Part shown: positions 61,401 to 63,059 of the stretch, in pieces | Position numbering within the stretch: the stretch's first letter is position 1 | Layout of the letters: the number at the start of each line of letters is the position of its first letter | DNA from: Theropithecus gelada | Taxonomy: Eukaryota; Chordata; Mammalia; Primates; Cercopithecidae | Assembly: GCF_003255815.1 (NCBI RefSeq) | Contig: NC_037672.1 | Span: forward strand, 100,618,282-100,682,281 | Length of the DNA stretch: 64,000 nucleotides | Reading direction: 5' to 3' | The notes under the pieces: generated by a model | The model's database searches: none | Seen by the model: the letters and a program-made list of their open reading frames with translations, nothing else | What the model was told of the DNA's origin: nothing | Program-made: the position numbers and the translations under genes

Positions 61401-61591
61401 ATGGAAAAAATCAGTACATTTGAGTGTCATTGAAATATTGCAATGTTCAACCTAATGAAAAAGGTAAGAATTAGTAGGTAAGTACACAACGGGATAAACT
61501 TACCCAACCTGTTCATCACTAAGTTTCTTGATCACTTGTCCCAAAATAAATAAGCTTCGATTTATATTACAGCCTTCCTTGAGCCGCACAC
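10787..61591 (-). CDS. CENPE: CENPE, centromere protein E (kinesin-7), partial: 33 internal exons
   Basis: CENP-E is a plus-end-directed kinetochore kinesin that moves chromosomes to the spindle equator and takes part in checkpoint signalling with BubR1. The 33 exons add up to 6,145 nt (about 2,048 codons). In transcription order they give the end of the motor domain ([14 protein letters not shown]), the neck, a basic patch with RVTW, a very long coiled-coil rod, and the start of the kinetochore-targeting region. Nearly all exons match human CENP-E as I remember it, with scattered substitutions. Each exon has AG upstream and GT downstream on the minus strand. The start codon, ATP-binding P-loop exons, C-terminal tail and CaaX box are outside the window. 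One junction (exon 12 to exon 13) is out of frame with the exons I could find. Gene identity is very secure; single boundaries are by eye. Confidence 0.97.
11305..11432 (-). mobile_element. Old Alu monomer fragment, antisense
   Basis: It reads 'gagatggtctcactatgttgc', then 'gtgatcctcctgcct' and 'aattataggcatg', the reverse complement of an Alu monomer (FLAM/AluJ-like). No poly(T) head or second arm. It lies in the intron between exons 33 and 32. Confidence 0.8.
11786..11983 (-). CDS. CENPE: CENPE window exon 32: kinetochore-targeting region
   Basis: This 198-bp exon (66 codons, phase 0) begins YVLSYVTKIKEEQHESINKF and ends LKLNQNMDLHIE. It is identical to human as far as I recall, unlike the array exons. 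The acceptor is caag and the donor is gtataa. Confidence 0.95.
12456..12746 (+). mobile_element. AluY-like element with small internal deletion
   Basis: A dimeric Alu with a poly(A) tail, flanked by aagacttccttgt at 12442-12454 and 12747-12759. It lacks the usual ttagccgggcg after 'tacaaaaa'. Confidence 0.93.
13490..14060 (-). repeat. L2-like fossil, antisense
   Basis: Stretches such as 'tggaccactgtaactgcctc' followed by 'taatcagatcctgttacc' follow the order of an L2 read backwards. It is strongly diverged. Adjacent T/C-rich sequence at 12760-13490 may be part of it, but I cannot show this. Confidence 0.5.
14255..14473 (-). CDS. CENPE: CENPE window exon 31: kinetochore-targeting region
   Basis: This 219-bp exon (73 codons, phase 0) begins ELLKRYSEMDDHYECLNRLS and ends FHRIMKKLK. 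It contains SLPYLQTKHIEKLF, a less regular, more hydrophobic stretch than the rod. It lies at the start of the region mapped in human as kinetochore-binding (about residues 2126-2476, literature). The acceptor is tttag and the donor is gtacca. Confidence 0.95.
14474..15209. other. Intron between exons 30 and 31, left part
   Basis: AT-rich. A weak MIR-like piece at about 14990-15040 ('agttcaggttccagctgtgc'). Nothing else recognised. Confidence 0.5.
15210..15405 (+). repeat. MIR element, sense
   Basis: 'ttactagctgtgtaaccttg', then 'agccacagtttccttg' and 'gcacacagtagacatgcaat' follow the MIR consensus order. Confidence 0.88.
15770..16265 (-). repeat. L2 element, antisense
   Basis: 'ctgttggctttcccttcaat', 'ctttaaaatgtaagtcagat', 'gctgttccctttgcctata' and the ending 'tcaggtatttgctc' are L2 consensus pieces on the minus strand. 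Confidence 0.8.
16449..16544 (-). CDS. CENPE: CENPE window exon 30, tandem (NAGNAG) acceptor
   Basis: This 96-bp exon (32 codons, phase 0) begins DQQNHQVKPEKRLSNGQQHL and ends REKCSRIK. The acceptor reads aagcag, two AGs three bases apart, so use of the first would add one Gln. Human, as I recall, has KRLLSDGQ, one residue longer. The donor is gtaagt. The Pro and basic residues interrupt the rod before the kinetochore-targeting part. Confidence 0.93.
16819..16976 (+). mobile_element. Alu left monomer (FLAM-like) with A-rich tail
   Basis: A single Alu arm ending in 'agaccctgtctctataaaaa' followed by a (TAAA)-like tail at 16938-16976. No right arm. Confidence 0.85.
17044..17086 (-). repeat. 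Partial second copy of the exon 30 donor edge
   Basis: The plus-strand stretch gttttaacaggggcacttac then ttttatcctaaagcacctt matches gttttaacaggaggtacttac then ttttattctagagcactttt at 16428-16470. The latter is the 3' end of exon 30 with its donor. The copy keeps acttac (donor gtaagt) but has no recognisable exon body to its right. A decayed tandem duplication, about 620 bp apart, is the simplest reading. Confidence 0.6.
17901..18191 (-). CDS. CENPE: CENPE window exon 29: last K-type array exon
   Basis: This 291-bp exon (97 codons, phase 0) begins IQELRKKELHLLRMKEDVNM and ends ATLREMIAR. It has the K-type core SHKKINEMEQLKKQFEAQNL, then LHESLEEIRIVAKERDELR. The acceptor is caag and the donor is gtgagt. 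It ends the regular array. Confidence 0.96.
18367..18525 (-). CDS. CENPE: CENPE window exon 28: D-type array exon
   Basis: This 159-bp exon (53 codons, phase 0) begins DLEIQQELKTAHMLSKEHKE and ends DLDKSKDELQKK. It is a D type. Human reads ARML and VDKLREKISEKTIQ where this copy reads AHML and IDKLREKILEKTTQ (human from memory). The acceptor is aaag and the donor is gtatgt. Confidence 0.95.
18720..18935 (-). mobile_element. Old L1 fragment in the exon 27-28 intron
   Basis: 'cattatacggatggtgcctt', 'ggtggacagttagattactt' and 'agtgctgcagtgaa' match the reversed 3' ORF2 end of L1M elements (target motif 'ccattgtatggatataccac...ggacatttgggttgtttcca'). Confidence 0.7.
18945..19235 (-). CDS. CENPE: CENPE window exon 27: K-type array exon
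   Basis: This 291-bp exon (97 codons, phase 0) begins IQELKANEHQLFKLKKDVNE and ends ESLQETKAR. It has the K-type core KKVSEMEQLKKQIKDQSL, then LHENLEEMKSVMKERDNLR. The acceptor is taag and the donor is gtgagt. Confidence 0.96.
19375..19850 (-). mobile_element. Old L1 fragment in the exon 26-27 intron
   Basis: It begins 'ttgaggtataacatatataa' and runs through 'ataaggctgctatgaacatt' to 'gtggttgaaccattttatat', the standard order of an L1M 3' part read backwards. It covers most of the 645-bp intron. Confidence 0.8.
19881..20039 (-). CDS. CENPE: CENPE window exon 26: D-type array exon
   Basis: This 159-bp exon (53 codons, phase 0) begins DLKKQEELRIAHMHLKEHQE and continues TIDKLRGIVSEKTDKIS. It follows another functional D exon in the spliced message, as in human. 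The acceptor is aaag and the donor is gtattt. Confidence 0.96.
20190..20540 (-). mobile_element. Old L1 fragment downstream of the fossil K exon
   Basis: 'tgttgcatagtattttgaca', 'ggaacatttagattgtttca' and 'aaaatcactataataaataa' are the same L1M part as at 21610-22015. A (CA) run sits at 20395-20407. Confidence 0.7.
20602..21153 (-). pseudogene. Fossil K-type CENPE exon split by an Alu
   Basis: On the minus strand this begins after an intact acceptor (ctcaag) with ATA AAA GAA CTT, like the IQEL starts of neighbours. It is broken after 26 nt by an Alu (20858-21127) and resumes as CAA CTT CTT AAA. Without the Alu it is 282 nt (94 codons), in one frame and with no stop; recognisable pieces are LTQKLHENLKDVRSVTKEN and RRVEETFKIERDQV. 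The donor is AT where the others have GT. It sits between two D exons where a K exon is expected, and human CENP-E lacks any residues here. Confidence 0.9.
20858..21127 (+). mobile_element. Alu (S-like) that splits the fossil K exon
   Basis: It starts ggccgggcctggtggctcat and ends in a CAAA-rich tail. About 30 bp are missing from the right arm ('gaatccgagatcatgctcct'). No clear target-site duplication: the flanks ('aagaagttga' and 'tgttctttc') join directly into exon sequence. Confidence 0.95.
21340..21498 (-). CDS. CENPE: CENPE window exon 25: D-type array exon
   Basis: This 159-bp exon (53 codons, phase 0) begins DLEKQEELKIVHMHLKEHQE and continues TIDELRGIVSEKTNEIS. I count 43 of 53 residues the same as exon 26. 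The acceptor is aaag and the donor is gtattt. The K-type exon expected after it is the Alu-split fossil at 20602-21153. Confidence 0.96.
21610..22015 (-). mobile_element. Old L1 fragment in the exon 24-25 intron
   Basis: 'tggcatagtattccatgatg', 'aatggatggttagaattttc' and 'attttatactcccaccaacc' follow the reversed L1M 3' end. It fills most of the 574-bp intron. Confidence 0.8.
22073..22360 (-). CDS. CENPE: CENPE window exon 24: K-type array exon
   Basis: This 288-bp exon (96 codons, phase 0) begins MQESQEKEYQFLKMTAVNET and ends ENLRETITR. It has the K-type core CEIEHLKEQFETQKLNLENI, then LHENLEEMRSVTKERDDLR. The acceptor is ctcag and the donor is gtgagt. It resembles exon 27 closely over its second half. 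Confidence 0.95.
22543..22691 (-). pseudogene. Fossil D-type CENPE exon between exons 23 and 24
   Basis: On the minus strand, after an intact aaag acceptor, GGACTGGAAATAAAAGAGG aligns with the D-type start GACCTGGAAATACAACAGG of exon 28, and AGAGAAGACAGCTCAA matches the SEKTAQ part of exon 19. It is 149 nt, ten fewer than 159, so the frame is broken. A TAG follows the AGCTCAAG piece. The donor is gtggga. It fills the D slot missing from the K-K junction. Confidence 0.85.
22791..23075 (-). CDS. CENPE: CENPE window exon 23: K-type array exon
   Basis: This 285-bp exon (95 codons, phase 0) begins IQEIYKKEGQLNIKRISETQ and ends ENTKEIIAK. It has the K-type core EKVNELKQFKEHLK, then ESQEEIQIMIKEKEEMKRV and IERDQLQEN. 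The acceptor is taag and the donor is gtaagt. The D slot after it is occupied by a dead exon (22543-22691). Confidence 0.95.
23250..23408 (-). CDS. CENPE: CENPE window exon 22: D-type array exon
   Basis: This 159-bp exon (53 codons, phase 0) begins HLETEEELKVVHCCLKEQKE and continues TIDELRVNISEKETEIS. It is a D type with two adjacent Cys in place of the usual HMH. The acceptor is aaag and the donor is gtaaat. It lies only 148 bp from exon 21. Confidence 0.95.
23557..23835 (-). CDS. CENPE: CENPE window exon 21: K-type array exon
   Basis: This 279-bp exon (93 codons, phase 0) begins IQESQSKQEQSLNMKEKDNE and ends ENIKEIAAK. It has the K-type core LSEMEEFKPKDSALLR, then SHDEMKSVAKEKDDLQ and SESDQLKEN. 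The acceptor is taag and the donor is gtaggt. It is four codons shorter than the 97-codon standard. Confidence 0.95.
24050..24640 (+). repeat. L2 element, sense
   Basis: 'gggcttcctagaggagagaa', 'ctgagatctgaaggatgaga', 'agttaggaggctactgcaga' and 'agggtggtggcagtgtagag' follow the L2 sense consensus. It lies between exon 21 and the fossil D exon at 24826. Confidence 0.85.
24826..24960 (-). pseudogene. Fossil D-type CENPE exon between exons 20 and 21
   Basis: On the minus strand, GAATAGAACAATTAAAAATT followed by GCTTATAAATACCAACAACC parallels the D-type EELKIAH..LKEHQE coding, and a TCAGAGAAAAG piece matches SEK. The acceptor AG has become AT (gaaat for the usual taaag). It has an in-frame TAA, a run of A where a coding stretch used to be, and 135 nt in place of 159. 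It fills the second K-K gap. It is the most degraded of the three. Confidence 0.78.
25089..25379 (-). CDS. CENPE: CENPE window exon 20: K-type array exon
   Basis: This 291-bp exon (97 codons, phase 0) begins IPVLNEERELLPNVKEVSET and ends LKEHIRETLAK. It has the K-type core QETVNELELLKEQST, then SQEEIKSLTKERDNLK. The acceptor is taag and the donor is gtaagt. The next functional exon is another K type (exon 21); a decayed D-type exon lies at 24826-24960 between them. Confidence 0.95.
25428..25453. repeat. (TA)n microsatellite
   Basis: An uninterrupted TA run of about 13 units abuts the poly(T) of the next Alu. It lies about 50-75 bp upstream of the exon 20 acceptor, so its length could vary close to a splice site. 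Confidence 0.9.
25454..25742 (-). mobile_element. Alu (S-like), same orientation as CENPE
   Basis: A full reversed dimeric Alu starting with poly(T) and ending 'gtgagccaccgcatccggct'. Its tail joins the TA microsatellite. Confidence 0.94.
26592..26747 (-). CDS. CENPE: CENPE window exon 19: D-type array exon
   Basis: This 156-bp exon (52 codons, phase 0) begins GLQTKEELKIAHIHLKEHQE and continues TIDELRRSVSEK. It is a clear D type, one codon shorter than the 53-codon standard. The acceptor is caag and the donor is gtaagt. It lies 118 bp downstream of exon 18, typical K-to-D spacing in the older half of the array. Confidence 0.95.
26866..27156 (-). CDS. CENPE: CENPE window exon 18: K-type array exon
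   Basis: This 291-bp exon (97 codons, phase 0) begins SQQLQEKQQQLLNVQEEMSE and ends GYIREIEAT. It carries the K-type core MQKKINEMENLKNELKN, then LAQKLNENYEEMKSITKER and ETERDQL. The acceptor is taag and the donor is gtaagt. Human differs at a few sites (for example HMETERLELAQ). Confidence 0.95.
27303..27722 (+). mobile_element. MaLR-type solo LTR (MLT1/MST-like)
   Basis: 'tggattgaatattgtcccac', 'aaattcatgtttcctagg', 'agactttgcaaatg'-like text, 'acaagccaaggaatgcgaag' and the ending 'gcagccctaggaaattgata' follow ERVL-MaLR LTRs. It is non-coding and no internal viral region is present. It lies in the exon 17-18 intron. Confidence 0.8.
28052..28350 (+). mobile_element. AluJ-like element
   Basis: A dimeric Alu with J-type bases ('aggaggactgcttgagccca', 'gaggctacagtgagctgtga') and a small repeat ('cacagctaattta') in the middle. 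Confidence 0.92.
28630..28722 (+). repeat. L2 3' end, sense
   Basis: 'agtgcccagaacagtgcctg', then 'tcagcaaatatttgatgaat', matches the L2 3' end. Confidence 0.75.
28966..29124 (-). CDS. CENPE: CENPE window exon 17: D-type array exon
   Basis: This 159-bp exon (53 codons, phase 0) begins TIENQEELRILGDELKKQQE and ends LAEVEEKLKEK. It is D-type by length, phase, position and the QEEL...LKKQQE start, but has diverged from the LKEHQETID core. It contains a Cys (RTCDRL). The acceptor is tctag and the donor is gtgaat. Confidence 0.94.
29890..30660 (+). mobile_element. Old L1 3' end (L1M-like)
   Basis: 'caagaaaaaatgttcaacat', 'attagaactgctaaaattaa', 'gtttatagcagttttattca' and a 3' UTR ending 'tatacctcaataaagttgat' give the last 770 bp of an old L1. 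It is antisense to CENPE and ends about 50 bp from exon 16. Confidence 0.85.
30714..30917 (-). CDS. CENPE: CENPE window exon 16: shortened K-slot exon
   Basis: This 204-bp exon (68 codons, phase 0) begins MVGIDKKQDLEAKNTQTLTA and ends EQLKTDLKENIEM. Its place between two D-type exons and its end (ELQQVLESVIAEKEQLK) fit a K-type exon with about 30 codons missing from the middle. The acceptor is tttag and the donor is gtagga. The old L1 3' end at 30660 stops only about 50 bp from this donor. Confidence 0.93.
30985..31215 (-). repeat. MIR element, antisense
   Basis: 'atgtgccaggtactattctc', 'ttgacagatgaggaaactga' and 'cttgccaaggtcactcagag' follow the MIR consensus backwards. Confidence 0.92.
31216..32954. 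other. Intron 15-16 segment, mostly unrecognised
   Basis: AT-rich, with a 17-T run near 31960 and possible old L1-like text after it. 32470-32790 is less AT-rich ('gcagctctctggtgcccaga') and may be a diverged element I cannot name. Confidence 0.4.
32955..33250 (-). mobile_element. AluJ-like element, same orientation as CENPE
   Basis: It begins with a TTTC/poly(T) stretch and 'agacagggtctcactctgtt' and ends 'acaggcatgagccattggtg'. Diverged, full dimer. Confidence 0.9.
33545..35410 (+). mobile_element. Old L1, 3' third (L1MA-like)
   Basis: It covers ORF2 from the end of the reverse transcriptase to the C-terminus, with many stops (longest open piece 33926-34291), then a 3' UTR ending near 35410. 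Antisense to CENPE, in the exon 15-16 intron. Confidence 0.87.
35911..36069 (-). CDS. CENPE: CENPE window exon 15: D-type array exon 1
   Basis: This 159-bp exon (53 codons, phase 0) begins NIDTQEQLRNALESLKQHQE and continues TINTLKLKISEE. It has the D-type skeleton: xxxxQEELxxxxxxLKxHQETIxxL, a Ser-Glu stretch, then a Lys-rich end. The acceptor is ccaag and the donor is gtaaag. Confidence 0.94.
36143..36274 (+). mobile_element. 5'-truncated young AluYR with 16-bp target duplications
   Basis: Only the last part of the right arm is present (about 36159-36234), starting ggagcttgcagtgagctgag and including gatccggcc, then a poly(A) tail. Identical aataataaatgatggc repeats sit at 36143-36158 and 36259-36274. 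The insertion is 74 bp from the exon 15 acceptor. Confidence 0.93.
36333..36605 (-). CDS. CENPE: CENPE window exon 14: K-type array exon 1
   Basis: This 273-bp exon (91 codons, phase 0 both ends) has the K-type layout: a QELQKK-like start, a VQERLNEMEELKEQLE core, then LQESLQIERDQLK and a short acidic end. The same order (xxxMExLK, then xxLxERDxLxxxxE, then ERDQL) recurs in exons 18, 20, 21, 23, 24, 27 and 29. The acceptor is taaag and the donor is gtaagg. Confidence 0.95.
36729..37043 (-). CDS. CENPE: CENPE window exon 13
   Basis: This 315-bp exon (105 codons) is the largest seen. It begins IHDKSEELYILTSEKDKLFS and ends FDSSLDALKTE. It is continuous coiled coil with heptad leucines. The acceptor is catag. 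The donor is gttggt, which departs from the consensus at positions +3 and +4 but follows a strong exon end (GAG). It directly precedes the K/D exon array. Confidence 0.93.
37044..38119. other. Intron between exons 12 and 13
   Basis: Searched on the minus strand for a small exon coding about LPSEVERLRKE; none found. The nearest look-alike starts after ctccatgcag (about 37270) with GCCTTACTTTCTAGAA, but it has no fitting donor and runs into a stop. Confidence 0.6.
38120..38243 (-). CDS. CENPE: CENPE window exon 12, with an unresolved downstream junction
   Basis: This 124-bp exon begins (D)LLYNLELEGKITDLQKELN and ends LLSELKS plus two bases (TT). The acceptor is tctag. The only donor fitting the human junction is gtgtat, which is weak. 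Reading through gives an in-frame TAA four codons later, so splicing must occur about here. Exon 13 starts in phase 0, so a further exon of 3n+1 nt is needed between them. Human CENP-E has about ten residues (LPSEVERLRKE) at this point. Confidence 0.88.
38551..38716 (-). CDS. CENPE: CENPE window exon 11
   Basis: This 166-bp exon begins QELASTYKQMENDIQLYQSQ and ends LIDGKVPK plus one extra base. It is coiled coil. The acceptor is aatag and the donor is gtattt. The final G pairs with the first two bases of exon 12 to make Asp. The first residue is Gln here; human has Lys as I recall. Confidence 0.94.
38800..38922 (-). CDS. CENPE: CENPE window exon 10
   Basis: This 123-bp exon (41 codons, phase 0) begins ESIEDQKQMKQTLFDAETVA and ends ENLELKEKM. 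It is coiled coil. The acceptor is tttag and the donor is gtaagt. Human has EDPKQ where this copy has EDQKQ. Confidence 0.95.
39290..39425 (+). mobile_element. Possible old L1 fragment
   Basis: 'gaacaagaaattcacagatg' then 'aaaaatctacaacctcattt' recalls the L1M ORF2 end. Short and weak. Confidence 0.4.
40040..40320 (-). mobile_element. AluJ-like element, same orientation as CENPE
   Basis: Poly(T), then 'gagacagagtcttgctctgt', with an internal deletion in the left part, ending 'gccagcatgcctggcct'. Confidence 0.9.
40425..40540 (+). repeat. MIR-like fossil, sense
   Basis: 'tcatagggttattgacagac' then 'acccagcacaaagtaggtcc' parallels the MIR second half. It ends about 60 bp from exon 9. Confidence 0.6.
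40597..40716 (-). CDS. CENPE: CENPE window exon 9
   Basis: This 120-bp exon (40 codons, phase 0) begins NELSSKVELLREKEDQIKKL and ends IKMDLSYSL. It is a regular rod coiled coil. The acceptor is ttttag and the donor is gtaaaa. The intron to exon 8 is only 222 bp. Confidence 0.95.
40939..41013 (-). CDS. CENPE: CENPE window exon 8
   Basis: This 75-bp exon (25 codons, phase 0) encodes MQLIHEISNLKNLVKHAEVY and NQDLE, coiled coil identical to human as I recall. The acceptor is ttacag and the donor is gtgagc. A CAAA-rich tract on the plus strand at 41059-41106 gives T-rich intron sequence upstream of this acceptor. Confidence 0.95.
41059..41106 (+). repeat. CAAA/CAAAAA simple repeat
   Basis: Repeated aaagc/aaaac units turn into aaaaaac units. 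On the CENPE strand this is a T-rich tract 46 bp upstream of the exon 8 acceptor. Confidence 0.85.
41867..42192 (+). mobile_element. AluYR-like element
   Basis: The Alu body (41879-42182) has ggctcaagcctgtaatccc and gagatccggccactgcactc, bases typical of cercopithecoid AluYR. It is flanked by agtatctta copies. Near-consensus, so young. Confidence 0.95.
42277..42588. mobile_element. hAT-like DNA transposon fossil
   Basis: The ends cagcgctatccaagagaa and actgtagagcacagt are imperfect inverted repeats. Inside are 'tgtaatttaaaatgtcctag' and 'cacatatggttagtggctac', typical of a short non-autonomous hAT element common in mammals. I do not recall the family name with certainty. Confidence 0.65.
43175..43503 (-). 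mobile_element. AluYR-like element, same orientation as CENPE, 16-bp TSD
   Basis: The Alu body (43191-43487) has 'tacaggcttgagccaccgcg', the reverse of the AluYR 'ggctcaagcc' base. Perfect aacttgggtgattttt repeats at 43175-43190 and 43488-43503. Confidence 0.96.
43743..43880 (+). mobile_element. Alu left arm fragment
   Basis: 'agagcagtggctcacacatg' to 'agacccccgtctctataaag', one arm only, then A/T-rich sequence. Confidence 0.85.
43948..44270 (+). mobile_element. AluYR-like element
   Basis: The body (43959-44263) has ggccgggcgcggtggctcaa and gagatccggccactgcaccc, a poly(A) tail, and aaaagaaggg flanks. Confidence 0.96.
44520..44740 (-). repeat. MIR-like fossil
   Basis: 'caatgacttgcccaaggcct', 'aactggggcttaaatccagg' and 'ctctggagaccatgttctta' resemble a MIR read backwards. 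Confidence 0.6.
44741..45869. other. Intron 7-8 segment without recognised features
   Basis: AT-rich; a T/G tract at about 45090-45110. No coding or repeat signature seen. Confidence 0.5.
45870..53040 (+). mobile_element. Old LINE-1, nearly full length, interrupted by a younger L1
   Basis: A 5' region with GC-richer repeats of 'ccaccaggataggctt' type (about 45900-47150) is followed by ORF1-like sequence (47200-47950), a younger L1 insertion (47959-48658), the rest of ORF1, ORF2-like sequence (about 49050-52400, many stops) and a 3' UTR ending near 53040. It is antisense to CENPE and fills more than half of the exon 7-8 intron. It ends about 90 bp from exon 7. Confidence 0.83.
47947..48671 (+). 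mobile_element. Younger 5'-truncated L1PA inserted in the old L1
   Basis: The last part of ORF2 (open 48058-48429), a 3' UTR and a CAA-rich tail (48625-48655). aatctcacaggc flanks it at 47947-47958 and about 48660-48671, an apparent target duplication. ORF1 of the host resumes after it. Confidence 0.92.
53129..53296 (-). CDS. CENPE: CENPE window exon 7: start of long rod
   Basis: This 168-bp exon (56 codons, phase 0) begins ENIESELNSLRADYDNLVLD and ends ALERKTKKDQE. Leu and hydrophobic residues at heptad spacing with flanking Glu/Lys indicate coiled coil. The acceptor is aatag and the donor is gtaaga. The following intron (41014-53128) is the largest complete one in the window, at about 12.1 kb. 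Confidence 0.95.
53297..54356. other. Intron 6-7 without recognised features
   Basis: About 1.06 kb of AT-rich intron; no repeat recognised. Confidence 0.5.
54357..54445 (-). CDS. CENPE: CENPE window exon 6
   Basis: This 89-bp exon completes a Ser codon, then reads VCSESDVFSNTLDTLNEIEW and NPATKLLNQ. It is acidic and Ser-rich, part of the linker before the rod. The acceptor is tatag and the donor is gtaact. It continues the frame left by exon 5 and ends on a full Gln codon. Human has LSEIEW where this copy has LNEIEW. Confidence 0.94.
54943..55122 (-). mobile_element. Partial Alu, same orientation as CENPE
   Basis: A TTTA repeat, then 'gagacagtttcactcttgtc' to 'acgcacagctaatttttttg'. The other arm is absent. 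It ends about 160 bp from the exon 5 donor. Confidence 0.88.
55280..55427 (-). CDS. CENPE: CENPE window exon 5: basic linker with RVTW (PP1/Aurora site)
   Basis: This 148-bp exon encodes AKRKRRVTWCLGKINKMKN, followed by a Thr/Asn-rich stretch ending LGEIDE. RVTW (codons at 55401-55412) fits the RVxF class of PP1-docking motifs. In human CENP-E the overlapping Thr422 is an Aurora A/B site whose phosphorylation releases PP1; that is literature knowledge, not visible here. Low heptad content marks a break between neck coil and rod. The acceptor is cctag and the donor is gtgagt. The last base is shared with exon 6 (Ser codon). Confidence 0.95.
55401..55412 (-). other. RVTW motif: candidate PP1-docking / Aurora phosphosite
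   Basis: The codons CGA? to TGG in exon 5 read R-V-T-W, preceded by KRKR. It fits the RVxF PP1-binding consensus and the R-x-T Aurora consensus at once. The human equivalent is Thr422. Its presence is seen here; its function is inferred from human work. Confidence 0.8.
55814..55924. repeat. Near-perfect inverted repeat (45-47-nt arms, 19-nt loop)
   Basis: The left arm (55814-55860) starts caagtatcatctcatcttat; the reverse complement of the right arm (55880-55924) starts the same. The arms differ by two substitutions and a 2-base gap. The DNA or RNA could form a long hairpin. Confidence 0.93.
55925..56085 (-). repeat. MIR-like fossil next to the inverted repeat
   Basis: 'ctttttaacagatgagctgg', 'agttgtgtgaggttgtatag' and 'ccaattggtggctgagcc' resemble a MIR backwards. 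The inverted-repeat arms look like its 'tctcatttaatcctcacaac' part. Confidence 0.6.
56086..57299. other. Intron 4-5, pyrimidine-rich segment
   Basis: C/T-rich on the plus strand, with a 20-T run at about 56391-56410. It may be further old L2-like sequence; not certain. Confidence 0.4.
57300..57950 (-). repeat. L2 element, antisense
   Basis: 'caagtcattctggacacctc', 'caaagtcctgctaagtttac' and 'gcaaaacgtcacattcaaat' follow the L2 consensus backwards. An open reading frame here (57414-57806) is by chance. Confidence 0.75.
57955..58190 (-). repeat. MIR element, antisense
   Basis: 'tattatctcatttaattctc', 'gaaattgtctaaggccaaga' and 'taaatccaggcagtctagct' follow a MIR backwards. Confidence 0.85.
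58673..58831 (-). CDS. CENPE: CENPE window exon 4: neck coiled coil
   Basis: This 159-bp exon (53 codons, phase 0) begins VSLETRAQAMEKDQLAQLLE and ends SSSLTSQQELK. It is rich in Glu, Lys and Leu with heptad spacing, as expected for dimerising coil just after the motor. The acceptor is tatag and the donor is gtaaaa. Its 159-bp length equals that of the D-type rod exons, but it does not share their LKEHQET motif. Confidence 0.93.
58832..59678. other. Intron 3-4 without recognised features
   Basis: 847 bp of AT-rich intron, no repeats recognised. Confidence 0.5.
59679..59798 (-). CDS. CENPE: CENPE window exon 3: alpha-6, neck linker and start of neck coil
   Basis: This 120-bp exon (40 codons, phase 0 at both ends) starts FASTAKYMKNTPYVNEV and ends in KEIMDLKKQLEE. 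FASTAK is the kinesin alpha-6/neck-linker junction. The second half is the charged start of the neck coiled coil, which couples the motor heads to dimerisation. The acceptor is preceded by an unbroken pyrimidine tract, and the donor is gtatgt. Confidence 0.95.
60405..60614 (-). mobile_element. Partial Alu, same orientation as CENPE
   Basis: 'gagacatagtttcgcccttg' to 'ctatgttggtcaggctggtt'. The distal arm is missing. Confidence 0.9.
61061..61190 (-). CDS. CENPE: CENPE window exon 2: end of motor core
   Basis: This 130-bp exon encodes [32 protein letters not shown] and [18 protein letters not shown] and the NSLGGN loop are kinesin signatures at alpha-5/loop 12, on the microtubule-facing side. 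The frame joins exon 1 through a shared Gly codon. The acceptor is ctaag and the donor is gtgagt. It ends on a complete Gln codon. Human has TALQ where this copy has TTLQ. Confidence 0.96.
61504..61591 (-). CDS. CENPE: CENPE window exon 1: motor domain, helix alpha-4 region
   Basis: This 88-bp exon encodes VRLKEGCNINRSLFILG and the following QVIKKLSDEQVG. NINRSL is the conserved kinesin switch II/alpha-4 microtubule-binding segment. The acceptor is ttcag and the donor is gtaagt. The exon begins with two bases completing a Gly codon and ends with two bases of the next Gly. Human has DGQVG where this copy reads DEQVG (human from memory). It is the most 5' CENPE exon in the window. Confidence 0.95.
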
Positions 61592-61984
61592 CTGAATTTA
61601 TTAAACAAATACGAAAACCAAACTTGACTCCTTTTCCAGATGATAAACTTATTTATCACTAAGTTAATGAGAGAAATTGGAGGGCAGATGCTAAAGTCTA
61701 TGCTCTGGTTTAGACATGAGCCCATCTTTAATATCAGTGGTAGAAGGAGCTCTTTCCCTATTGGTCCCACTTCAAGTGAATCAGAAAGGTTATTACCTGA
61801 GAAAAATAGTAAAAAGAAAAAAATGAAGAGGGAGGGAAGAATGTAGGGGAAAAAAAACCTGTTTCCTGAAAGAGCTTCTGTAGCTCTTCGGTTCAAATCA
61901 ATTTTTTTTTCCAACATCTAAATATAGGCAACTATGAACTTACAACCAAATTAACCTCTAATTTCTCATTTTTAAATTGTTAAT

Positions 61985-62420
61985 ATGCTTACATGGTTCA
62001 AAAAGTTTTTTTAAAAAAAGTACACTTTGAAAAAGCTCCCTTCCACTTTTATCCCATATTCGACCAGTTCCTATACCTCTACCAGGACACCACTGTTATT
62101 AGTTTATTCTTTAGAGATTTTTTAAAATACAAGTTCATATATATTTATTTCCTTCTTTCTTCACCGATATCAATAGTAACAGACCATACCTACTATTTTG
62201 CACTTTGCTTTTTTTCACTTGGCAACATATCTTAGAAAAATTTCCATATCGGTAAACACTGATCTTTTTCATTCTTTTTTGAAGTATAAAATTCCATTTT
62301 ACGGCTGCATCAGACTTCATTCACCCACCCCATCCCCTGTTGAAGGACATGTAGGTTTTCAATCTACTGCCTATACAAAAAAAATTGCAAAAAATAACTT
62401 TGAACAGATGTTATTTCACA
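61985..62420 (-). mobile_element. Old L1 fragment, antisense to window
   Basis: 'gaccagttcctatacctcta', 'ttgcactttgctttttttca' and 'tgaaggacatgtaggttttc' follow the reversed L1M 3' end order. Confidence 0.7.
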
Positions 62421-62844
62421 GGTGCATTAATTAGCTACTGCTGTAACATTACTACCTAACCAACCAGCTAACACAAGCATTTATTTTTTGTTCACAGGTC
62501 TGAGGATGGACTGGTTTGGAGGAAGTAGGCTAGGCTCAGTTGAGTGCCTCTACAATAGGCTGCAGAATGAGCTCAAGTCTGTTGAACAAACTTCTAATCT
62601 TCCTTGGATCAGCAGCTCTTCTAATGGCAAGAGTGCAGGTGCAAGCTAAACCATTTAAGCCTTATGAACTACTCACTTTTATCTTTGCCCAGTTTTTTGT
62701 TGCTTTTAAACTTTTAAGGCATCCGGACTTTGTATCAGTTACAAAAGGGTTTTCTGACTGTAAGTTGACTTCCAATACTTTTTATAGTTTTTTTAATACT
62801 GAAATTTTTGAGCCACTTACAACACATTCCTTGGTATATGATAT
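62421..62844. other. Possible diverged interspersed repeat
   Basis: 'attagctactgctgtaacat' followed by 'catttattttttgttcacag' recalls a common mammalian interspersed repeat whose name I cannot fix. Not coding. Confidence 0.4.
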
Positions 62845-63030
62845 ATGGATAATTTTTTTTCCCCAAATGGCCATCAATTAATGAATAATCTATCTTTTCT
62901 TCACATATTTGAAGGACCATTTTTATTGTATTCTAACTTCTGTATGTATTCAGGACTCTTGATGGATTTTCTATTCTATTCCACTGGGCTGACAATTCAC
63001 ATAGTTTTATTACTATGGGTTTATAATATG

Positions 63031-63059
63031 TTTTACTATCTTATAGTAAGATAGTAAAA
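63031..63059. repeat. Perfect 13-bp-arm hairpin, 3-nt loop
   Basis: ttttactatctta, then tag, then taagatagtaaaa. Confidence 0.95.
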